A stretch of 33,062 bases of DNA from Microbacterium sp. Bi121 (lineage in GTDB: Bacteria; Actinomycetota; Actinomycetes; Actinomycetales; Microbacteriaceae). Under the pieces are notes generated by a model. The model was not told the DNA's origin. It worked only from the letters and a program-made list of their open reading frames with translations, and did not search any database. Within the stretch, counting starts at the first letter, position 1, and every line of letters starts with the position of its first letter. The DNA lies in the NCBI RefSeq assembly GCF_918698005.1, contig NZ_CAKKLJ010000015.1, forward strand, positions 1 through 33,062, in the 5' to 3' direction. Position numbers and translations under genes: made by a program. Shown here piece after piece: positions 1-5,859 of the stretch.

Positions 1-84
1 CGCCGAGGCCCCGTCTTGCTACCGAGACCCCGTCGTGCTGACGAAAGCACGACGGGGTCTCGGCACGAAGACGGGGCCTCGGCG
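1..84. terminator. Large duplicated-arm hairpin, probable bidirectional terminator
   Basis: Positions 1-17 pair perfectly with 68-84 and positions 22-39 pair perfectly with 46-63. They are separated by a symmetric 4-nt internal loop (18-21 against 64-67) and closed by a 6-nt loop at 40-45. The two left arms resemble each other (3-20 and 22-39 match at 16 of 18 positions), so the element looks like a duplicated arm that can fold in more than one way. It lies 23 bp beyond the stop of the regulator gene at 108-698. There is no U-tract, which is common for actinobacterial terminators. The gene to its left is outside the window. Confidence 0.75.
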
Positions 85-107
85 AAAGGAAAGGACAGGA
101 GGCGAAC

Positions 108-698
108 TCAGATCGTGTCGTCGGCGCCGATGATGTCGAGATTCCAGAACCGGGAGTCCGGATCGTCGGGGTCGTGGCCGTCCGTGACCTCGGTGATCAC
201 GTCGTTGATGCGCCGCTCGATCTCGCGGAACTCGGCCTCGGTGACCCGCAGGTTCCGCTGCGAGAAGGTGCCGTGCTGTGCCGCATCCCGCCCGGACACG
301 TAATCAGCCGACCACGCCAGCACGCGCCGGACCATCGCGATATGGTCCTCGACGAGCGCGGTCATCAGGGCGTTCCCGAGCCCTTCGTCTTCGACCGGAT
401 GCTCCGGGGAGCCGATGTTCCACGCCCCGTCCACACCCTTCCAGACTCGATCGCGTCGATCACGGGCGTGCTCCGGGTCTTCTTCGATGAGTCCGGCTTC
501 CGCGAGGACGCGCAGGTGGAAGCTCACGCTGTTCGCCGGAACATCCAGATCGCCGGCGAGATCGGCTGCTCTGGCGTGACCACGCGCGGCGACGGCCTTG
601 GCGATCCGCCGCCGGAGCGGGTGCGCATAAGCCTTCAGCATCGCCGAAGAGGCGTGCCGCTCATCCGGATGCACGGGCTTGCGCGTCTCGTCCGCCAT
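108..698 (-). CDS. ArsR-type winged-helix transcriptional regulator
   Basis: A 196-residue cytoplasmic DNA-binding protein. Residues about 18-90 form a winged helix-turn-helix: AHPLRRRIAKAVAARG (helix 1), AADLAGDLDVPANSVSFHLR (recognition region) and LAEAGLIEE (wing), the usual HTH_20/ArsR arrangement. The C-terminal half (about 100-196) is acidic and helical, with no metal-binding cysteine cluster, so a small organic ligand or dimerisation role is more likely than metal sensing. It is divergent from the MFS exporter at 774, and a perfect palindrome lies between them, so it most likely represses both genes. The ATG at 698 follows a -10-like TAGAAT (705-710) by 6 nt, which suggests a leaderless mRNA. 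The family assignment is firm; the ligand is unknown. Confidence 0.85.
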   Translation of the reverse strand: MADETRKPVHPDERHASSAMLKAYAHPLRRRIAKAVAARGHARAADLAGDLDVPANSVSFHLRVLAEAGLIEEDPEHARDRRDRVWKGVDGAWNIGSPEHPVEDEGLGNALMTALVEDHIAMVRRVLAWSADYVSGRDAAQHGTFSQRNLRVTEAEFREIERRINDVITEVTDGHDPDDPDSRFWNLDIIGADDTI

Positions 699-721
699 GG
701 CCCGATTCTACTCACAACAGA

Positions 722-747
722 AGTTGCGCAATTCCTATTGCGCAACT
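722..747. promoter_or_regulatory. Palindromic operator in the divergent regulator/MFS promoter
   Basis: Perfect 11-bp inverted repeat: AGTTGCGCAAT at 722-732, spacer TCCT, then ATTGCGCAACT at 737-747. The right arm contains TTGCGC (738-743), which sits exactly 17 bp before TACCAT (761-766), and that hexamer is 7 nt before the exporter ATG. The left arm covers the -35 region of the opposite promoter. A repressor bound here would block both promoters. The ArsR-like protein next door is the obvious candidate (inference). Confidence 0.75.
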
Positions 748-773
748 CTTCTTGCGGAATTACCATCGTCGAC

Positions 774-2198
774 ATGACCACTGCGACCGCGCCGCACAGC
801 CTGATCCGCAACGGGCGCTATGCCGCCTGGCTGGTCAGCGACACCGCCAAAGGGCTCGCGAGCGCGCTGTTCGGATTCGCGATCCCGCTCATCGCCCTGT
901 TCGTCACGAACGAGCCCGCTCAGGCCGGCGCGATCAGCGCGGTCGGCATGGGCATCCGCATGGTCACGACGGTGTTCGGCGGCGTGCTCGCCGACCGTCA
1001 TCGCCGCATCGTCATGATGGTGATGGGCTCGGTCGTCGGCGTCGTGCTGTCAGCGGCCTTCACCGTTCTCGCGCTCACCGACGCACTGACGTTCGCGACG
1101 CTGCTGGTCATGGAGATCCTGCTCGCCGGGCGCACCGGGCTCTTCGACATCGCGGGCGAGAGCGCGTTGAAGGAGATCGTGCCCGACGACGCGATGGGAC
1201 GCGCGCAGGCCGCTAACCAGGGCAGGGATGCCGTGCTGCAGCTCGCCGGCGGACCGCTCGGCGGTGTGCTGCTCGCCGCAGGCGCGTGGCTGATCGGCGT
1301 CGCGATGGCCGTGTGCCACTTGATCGCCGCCGTCACCGCCTGGATGCTGCAGCGGTCTGTCGCGGCATCCACCCCCATACCCGCTCCCGCTCCTTCTTCC
1401 ACCCCGGAGAACGGAGACGACCCGGCGCGTCGCCGGGGTGTCGCGCCTGGAGTCGCCGCCGACTCGCCGGATGGTCCGGGTTTTCCCACCGAGAACGGCG
1501 AACCGGATGCCGCGGACACGGGTCTCCTCGCCGCCGCTGTCGCCGTCGGGAAGCCCAACGCGATGCGCGAGATCACCGAGGGGTTCCGCTGGCTGTTCTC
1601 CCGCCCTGACCTGCGCGGTGTCCTCTTCGTCGCAACGATCATCAACCTGGGCTTCAGCGTCGCGATGACGACGGTGATCTACGCGCTGCAGCAGCAGGGG
1701 CACTCGCCGGTGACGATCGGGTTCTTCGCCACCGGCGCCGGAGTCGCCATGCTCCTCGGCGCACTGCTCGCACCGACCATCGTCTCCCGCGTGCGCTCCG
1801 GCACCGTGATCATCGGCGGACTGGCCGTGTCGGCGGTCGGGGTCTTCGGACTCATCCCCGTGCACGAGCCGCTGCCCCTCACCCTCGTGCTCGCCGGCAT
1901 CGTGTTCTTCATCCCCTCCGTCAACGCGGCGCTGATGGGCTACTTCATGGTCGCGACCCCCACCGAGATGCTCGGCCGGGCGAACAGTGCCTCCGCCGTG
2001 CTCGGAATGGGCGCCATTCCGCTCGCACCGCTCGTCGCCGGCATCGGCCTGTCGCTGATCGGGCGCGACGCGACCCTGGTCGTCGGCGCGGTGCTCTGCA
2101 CGATCTCGGTGCTGCTCGCCATCTCCACAGCCGCGCTGCGGGCACTGCCTGCCGAGTCCGGCTGGGCCGCGCACTCCGCGCAGTTCGCCATCCGCTGA
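774..2198 (+). CDS. MFS transporter, macrolide-efflux (MefA-like) type
   Basis: A 474-residue integral membrane protein of the major facilitator superfamily with about 12 membrane segments in two halves. Loop 2-3 carries the family motif GGVLADRHRRIVMM. A long polar Pro/Ala/Gly-rich central loop (about residues 200-260) joins the halves, and the second half resumes at FRWLFSRPDLRGVLF. The pattern resembles the MFS_3/MefA exporter group, so export of a toxic small molecule by proton antiport is likely. The ATG at 774 was chosen over upstream in-frame starts because those would run through the divergent regulator, while 774 follows a TTGCGC-17-TACCAT promoter by 7 nt. It is probably derepressed by the ligand of the neighbouring ArsR-like regulator. 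The substrate is not predictable. Confidence 0.88.
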   Translation: MTTATAPHSLIRNGRYAAWLVSDTAKGLASALFGFAIPLIALFVTNEPAQAGAISAVGMGIRMVTTVFGGVLADRHRRIVMMVMGSVVGVVLSAAFTVLALTDALTFATLLVMEILLAGRTGLFDIAGESALKEIVPDDAMGRAQAANQGRDAVLQLAGGPLGGVLLAAGAWLIGVAMAVCHLIAAVTAWMLQRSVAASTPIPAPAPSSTPENGDDPARRRGVAPGVAADSPDGPGFPTENGEPDAADTGLLAAAVAVGKPNAMREITEGFRWLFSRPDLRGVLFVATIINLGFSVAMTTVIYALQQQGHSPVTIGFFATGAGVAMLLGALLAPTIVSRVRSGTVIIGGLAVSAVGVFGLIPVHEPLPLTLVLAGIVFFIPSVNAALMGYFMVATPTEMLGRANSASAVLGMGAIPLAPLVAGIGLSLIGRDATLVVGAVLCTISVLLAISTAALRALPAESGWAAHSAQFAIR

Positions 2199-2251
2199 CG
2201 CGCAGGGCCGCGGGGCGGTACTGTGACTGCAGCTCACCGAAGGAGATACCG

Positions 2252-2713
2252 ATGTCCGAGACCCAGTTCGTCGAGAAGCCCCTGCCCGCAGTCCGCCTGG
2301 CGGCGGTCCGCAGGGTCGTGGCGTCGCAGCCCGAAGTGGGCGCCGTCGTCGGGCCTGCGTTCGACGCGGTCGCCGACGTCATCGGCGGTGAGCCCGGCGC
2401 GCTCGACACCCCGATAGCGGAGTACGAGGCTCTCGCGGACGGCGGTTACTCGATCGTCGCCGGATTCGCATACGACGGCCCGGAGCGCGAAGGCATCGAG
2501 ATCGTCGAGCTGCCTGCCGTGGATGCCGCGGTCTGCGCGACCCACCTCGGATCGATGTCAGGCATCGCGGAGAGCTGGCACGCGCTCAGCACCGCGGTCG
2601 CCGACCGGGGTCTCACGGCGTCCGCGACCTGCCGCGAGCACTATCTGCAGTCGGCATCCGACGATCAGTCCGACTGGGTGACCGAACTGCAGCAGCCCGT
2701 CACCCGACGCTGA
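2252..2713 (+). CDS. GyrI-like / AraC effector-binding domain protein
   Basis: A 153-residue protein that is almost entirely one GyrI-like small-molecule-binding domain. It has the alternating VRLAAVRRVV strand near the start, a central YSIVAGFAYDGP strand, IEIVELPAVDAAVCATHLGS (the typical pair of strands around a loop) and the late REHYLQ segment, where many family members have a xYE motif. There is no DNA-binding domain, so it is a stand-alone member. Such proteins bind hydrophobic drugs or, in some cases, hydrolyse them. It starts after a good ribosome site (AAGGAG, about 7 nt before ATG) and 53 bp downstream of the exporter on the same strand, so a shared transcript and a role in drug response are plausible but unproven. 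Confidence 0.75.
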   Translation: MSETQFVEKPLPAVRLAAVRRVVASQPEVGAVVGPAFDAVADVIGGEPGALDTPIAEYEALADGGYSIVAGFAYDGPEREGIEIVELPAVDAAVCATHLGSMSGIAESWHALSTAVADRGLTASATCREHYLQSASDDQSDWVTELQQPVTRR

Positions 2714-2750
2714 GCGCTGACGGCCGGCGGATGAGCCCGGATGCCGGAAC

Positions 2751-2969
2751 CTACAGCGCCCCGACGAGGGCGGCGATGCCGGCGATGACCGAGACCAGCG
2801 CGAGAACCAGCGCGACGCCGATCAGCACCGCGTGCACCTTGAGGAACGCCGTGGCCTTTCCGGCGGCATCCCGTGCCCGCGGATCCCGCGCGACCCGCTT
2901 GTAGAACTGCGGCCACACGATGATGTTGAAAGCGGCGTTGACGAACAGGAGCACGGCGAGAGCGATCAC
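2751..2969 (-). CDS. Small two-segment membrane protein, SCO4848-like
   Basis: A 72-residue protein with an N-terminal hydrophobic segment (about residues 1-20, containing NAAFNIIVWPQF), a basic cytoplasmic loop (KRVARDPRARDAAGKATAF) and a second hydrophobic hairpin (HAVLIGVALVLALVSVIAGI to the C-terminus). The layout and the FNxxVWPxFxxxVxxDPRARD-type stretch recall the small actinobacterial SCO4848-like membrane family of unknown function. This is a recollection, not a search result. The start is GTG at 2969, with a GGAGG just upstream but very close; GTG at 2954 is an alternative. It is convergent with the GyrI-like gene. No function can be assigned. Confidence 0.65.
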   Translation of the reverse strand: MIALAVLLFVNAAFNIIVWPQFYKRVARDPRARDAAGKATAFLKVHAVLIGVALVLALVSVIAGIAALVGAL

Positions 2970-3023
2970 CCCTCCAGCGTAGGCGCGGCTCTCAGAGTAG
3001 GCGCGGCGGCCGCCCGCCGCCCG

Positions 3024-3968
3024 TCAGGTCAGCTCGCGGGCGCGGAGTGCTGCGCCGAGCAGCCCGGCGTCCCCGCCCAGCTGCGCCGGCACGAGCTGCG
3101 GCAGCCGGTGGAAGCTGAGCCGCGCCGCCAGTCGCGTGCGCAGCTCGTCGAACAGCACGTCGCCGGCGCGAGAGAGGCCGCCGCCGATGACGATCGCCTC
3201 CGGAGCGAGGATCGACGCCAACTGCGCGAGCGCGAGGGCGAGCGCGTCGAGAGCGTCATCCCAGATCCGCGCCGCCACCGGATCGCCGGCCAGCGCGCGC
3301 GCGATGACCGCACGGGCTCCATCGGGAGCCGTCCCGGTCTCGGCGGCGTAGCGGCGGGCGATGGCTCCGGCGGATGCGACGGTCTCGAGGCATCCGTAGG
3401 CACCGCACGCGCAGAGCATCGCGTTTCCGCGCGGCGGGACGTCCGCGATCGGAGCGTGTCCGATCTCACCCGCGTACCCGCCTGCGGTGTACGGCTGACC
3501 GCCGATGAGAACGGCCCCGGCGATCCCGGTGCCGATGATGAGCACGACGACATCATCATGGGCCCGAGCCCCGCCGAGCTCGTGCTCGGCCCAACTCGCA
3601 GAGCGCACATCGTGATCCAGGGCTATCGGCAGCTGCAGCCGTTCGGCGGCGAGCGCGCGCAGCGGGGCATCCCGCCAACCCAGATTGCTCGCGAAGACGA
3701 CGAGCCCGGCATCCGCGTCGACGATCCCGGGGACGACGAAGCCTCCCGCCTCGGGCACGACGTGCGGATGCTGCGCGCGCAGCTCGTCCGACAACCGGGC
3801 GAGCTCCTCGATCACGGCGCCGGCGGGGTCGGCGCCCAACGGCGGAGTGGGCGTGCGACGCAGTCCGAGCGCAGTCCCGTCCGCATCGAAGAGCGCCGAC
3901 TTGATGTCGGTGCCGCCGACGTCGAAGGCGAGCACGGGTGCTCCCGGTCCGATCCCCCGCTCTGTCAT
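3024..3968 (-). CDS. ROK-family sugar kinase (glucokinase-like)
   Basis: A 314-residue ROK protein that phosphorylates a hexose with ATP in the cytoplasm. The N-terminal phosphate-binding motif is LAFDVGGTDIKSALF (residues about 13-27). The catalytic region reads FASNLGWRDAPLR with a later LDHDVRSAS, and the zinc-binding ROK signature CACGAYGCLE is complete, followed by the adenosine-binding IVIGGGLSRAGDVL near the C-terminus. There is no N-terminal winged helix, so it is a kinase and not a ROK repressor. ATG at 3968 was chosen because the protein then begins just before the phosphate motif; upstream extension has no family similarity. It stands alone, divergent from the SDR-like gene. Glucose, fructose or an aminosugar are all possible substrates. 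Confidence 0.85.
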   Translation of the reverse strand: MTERGIGPGAPVLAFDVGGTDIKSALFDADGTALGLRRTPTPPLGADPAGAVIEELARLSDELRAQHPHVVPEAGGFVVPGIVDADAGLVVFASNLGWRDAPLRALAAERLQLPIALDHDVRSASWAEHELGGARAHDDVVVLIIGTGIAGAVLIGGQPYTAGGYAGEIGHAPIADVPPRGNAMLCACGAYGCLETVASAGAIARRYAAETGTAPDGARAVIARALAGDPVAARIWDDALDALALALAQLASILAPEAIVIGGGLSRAGDVLFDELRTRLAARLSFHRLPQLVPAQLGGDAGLLGAALRARELT

Positions 3969-4097
3969 CGGTACAGGATTCCGTTCTGGTGATGTTTGTT
4001 CATACACTTCACAAATCAGCGTACTGTGCCGAGGCCCTGAGCAGTAGGCCGCGAGCGCGAAGAGAGCGACACAGAATCGCGCAATAGGATCGACCCC

Positions 4098-4691
4098 ATG
4101 CGCATTCTGGTCATCGGAGCATCCGGGCACATCGGCAGCGTCGTCACCACGACACTGCAATCGCACGGACATGACGTGCTCGCCGCGTCGCGCAGCGGCG
4201 ACTGGACCGTCGACATCACCGACCCGACCTCGGTGCGCGAGCTGTTCGAGAAAGTCGGCGAAGTGGATGCCGTGGTCGTGGCATCCGGATCCGTGCCGTT
4301 CGCCCACCTCACCCAGCTGACGCGCGACGACTACCTCACCGCCTTCACGTCGAAGGCGCTCTCGCAGATCGAGGTCGTCACGGTCGCCCTGGATCACGTG
4401 CGCGACGGCGGCTCCATCACGATCACGAGCGGCGTGCTGGCGCGCGAGCCGATCGCCACAGGAACGGCGGCAGCGGTCGCGAACGGCGCCCTCGAGTCGT
4501 TCGTCGTCACGGCCGCTGCCGAGGCTCCGCGGGGCATCCGCATCAACGCCGTCTCCCCGAACGTGCTGGAGAAATCGCCGAATCACCACGCGTTGTTCGC
4601 CGGTCAGCGTCCGGTGACGGATGCCGAGGTCGGCCGCGCGTACGTGCTCGCCGTCGAAGGGCTCGTGCGAGGACGCGTCATCACCCTCTGA
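4098..4691 (+). CDS. Short-chain dehydrogenase-like protein lacking the catalytic Tyr/Lys
   Basis: A 197-residue Rossmann-fold protein of the short, atypical SDR group (the PRK07578-like kind). The nucleotide-binding motif GASGHIG lies at residues 8-14 and VDITD marks the acidic cofactor-region residue; VVASGSV replaces the usual NAG and SITITSGVLA carries the active-site serine. The classical YxxxK is absent: the aligned stretch is ATGTAAAVANGALESFV. The closing PRGIRINAVSPNVL is typical. It may therefore bind NAD(P) without normal dehydrogenase chemistry, as appears true for its whole subgroup. TAGGAT (4085-4090) lies 7 nt before the ATG, so it is probably leaderless. The substrate is unknown. 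Confidence 0.82.
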   Translation: MRILVIGASGHIGSVVTTTLQSHGHDVLAASRSGDWTVDITDPTSVRELFEKVGEVDAVVVASGSVPFAHLTQLTRDDYLTAFTSKALSQIEVVTVALDHVRDGGSITITSGVLAREPIATGTAAAVANGALESFVVTAAAEAPRGIRINAVSPNVLEKSPNHHALFAGQRPVTDAEVGRAYVLAVEGLVRGRVITL

Positions 4692-4714
4692 TCCTTCCGC
4701 CGAACCCGGCGGTC

Positions 4715-4750
4715 ATGTATCAGAAATCCCTTGCCGTGCTCCTATCAAGT
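4715..4750 (+). promoter_or_regulatory. Candidate ECF promoter, copy 1 of a repeated motif
   Basis: ATGTATCAGAA at 4715-4725 is repeated exactly at 10066-10076, just after the last gene of the module. In both copies TATCAGAA is followed by a spacer ending in GTGCTC or GCGCTC and then an ATCA-containing block, which here is TATCAA at 4743-4748. The arrangement resembles the two-block promoters read by ECF sigma factors, and this copy lies directly in front of the sigma gene, as expected for autoregulation. This is inferred from two copies only. Confidence 0.4.
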
Positions 4751-4768
4751 GTGAGCACAATGATCTTC

Positions 4769-5377
4769 ATGACCGACGCTTCCCGCGGGGGCGCCGTCAG
4801 CGATGGCCCGGCGCGGTGGGAACGCGCCGCCGATCTCTTCGCCGACTGGCGCGCCGGAGATGTGCGCGCCATCGACGACCTCGTTCGGCTGATGACGCCG
4901 GTGCTCTGGCATGTCGTCCGGGCCTACGGCCTGGAGCGCACGCTCGCAGAGGACGTCGTGCAGTCCACCTGGCTCGCGCTCGTACGAGGGCACGAGAAGA
5001 TCGCCGACTTCCGCGCCATCTCCGGCTGGCTCACGATGACCGCTCGGCGGGAGGCCTGGAAGGTCTCCAAGAGCAGCAGGCGATCGGATGCCACGGCCGA
5101 GGAACTGCTCGAGCCGCTGCTTCCTGCGCAGGAGTCGGCAGAGGCGCTGGCCACGACATCCGACGAGTCGCGGCGCCTGTGGGCGGCGGTGCGCACGCTC
5201 GATGAGAGGTGCCGACGGCTGCTGCGCGTCATCGCGTTCGACGACCGTCCGGACTACGCACGGCTCGCGGCGGAACTCGACATGCCGGTAGGCAGCATCG
5301 GACCGACCCGCCGCCGCTGTCTGGTGAAACTGCGCGCACAGCTCGGAACCCCGCCCGAAGGAGACAGCGATGGCTGA
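4769..5377 (+). CDS. ECF-type RNA polymerase sigma factor
   Basis: A protein of about 202 residues with both conserved ECF regions. Region 2 runs from LFADWRAGDVRAIDDLVRLM through LAEDVVQSTWLALV (the -10 recognition helix) to RAISGWLTMTARREAWKVSK. Region 4 is a helix-turn-helix, RRLLRVIAFDDRPDYARLAA followed by MPVGSIGPTRRRCLVKLRAQ. No SnoaL or other C-terminal extension is present. ATG at 4769 gives a family-like start; GTG 4751 and ATG 4760 are in frame and cannot be excluded, and no clear ribosome site helps. The next gene starts inside its last codons (8-bp overlap), and two protease genes follow. This context suggests that it transcribes its own module. A typical transmembrane anti-sigma factor is missing, so control is probably by a cytosolic partner or by proteolysis. 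Confidence 0.88.
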   Translation: MTDASRGGAVSDGPARWERAADLFADWRAGDVRAIDDLVRLMTPVLWHVVRAYGLERTLAEDVVQSTWLALVRGHEKIADFRAISGWLTMTARREAWKVSKSSRRSDATAEELLEPLLPAQESAEALATTSDESRRLWAAVRTLDERCRRLLRVIAFDDRPDYARLAAELDMPVGSIGPTRRRCLVKLRAQLGTPPEGDSDG

Positions 5378-5828
5378 CAGCGACGCAGAGCTCCTCGCCC
5401 GATTGCGCGTCGCCGCCGAACTGGCCGACCCGCCGCCGCCCGACCTCGCCGACCGGGCGATCGCCGCGATCGCGATGGCCGACATCTCGCACGAGTACGC
5501 CGTGCTCACCTTGATCGAGAACGTCGAGACGCCGGTGCGCAGCGGCGAGCGCGGCGACGGGGAGACCACCACGCTGCAGTTCAGCGACGGCTCAGCGAGC
5601 ATCCTCCTTCACGTCAGCCACAGCGAACGCGACCGACGCCGCGTGGACGGGTGGGTGGATGCCGGGGCGATCGTGGTGCAGCTCACACAGGGCGAGCGCA
5701 CCTGGACGGCGACTCCCGATGATCAGGGGCGCTTCGTCTTCGATGACGTGGCACCGGGGCTGACCCGCGTACGCCTCGTCGTAGGCGGCGATCAGAAAGA
5801 CCTGCTCACACCGCACTTCGAGGTGTGA
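5370..5828 (+). CDS. Small beta-rich protein of the sigma/S8/CHAT module, putative sigma partner
   Basis: A 152-residue soluble protein. Residues 1-45 are helical and acidic with a proline cluster (AELADPPPPDLADRAIAAIA), which recalls the N-terminal helix found in anti-sigma-like proteins. Residues about 65-152 are beta-rich: LQFSDGSASILLHVS, then a segment (VVQLTQGERTWTATPDDQGR) ending in FVFDDVAPGLTRVRLVV, a pattern like carboxypeptidase-regulatory or transthyretin-like beta sandwiches. No transmembrane segment and no zinc-binding Cys/His are seen. Its start overlaps the sigma gene by 8 bp, so the two are probably translationally coupled and made in fixed ratio. I recall similar proteins beside sigma and CHAT genes in other actinobacteria. 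An anti-sigma or adaptor role is an inference. Confidence 0.75.
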   Translation: MADSDAELLARLRVAAELADPPPPDLADRAIAAIAMADISHEYAVLTLIENVETPVRSGERGDGETTTLQFSDGSASILLHVSHSERDRRRVDGWVDAGAIVVQLTQGERTWTATPDDQGRFVFDDVAPGLTRVRLVVGGDQKDLLTPHFEV

Positions 5829-5859
5829 GGACTGAAGCGTGGAGCCGAGAGGGAGAGCG

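Noticed and set aside
174..773. In-frame upstream extension of the first MFS exporter by 200 codons
   Set aside because: It runs antisense through the ArsR-like gene and has no membrane or MFS features; the promoter and homology both place the start at 774.
3024..3968. ROK transcriptional repressor
   Set aside because: No N-terminal winged helix; the protein begins directly with the kinase phosphate loop.
3969..4589. Long N-terminal extension of the ROK kinase reading frame
   Set aside because: It is the shadow of the divergent SDR-like gene, Arg/Asp-rich with no domain, and the ROK phosphate loop begins right after ATG 3968.
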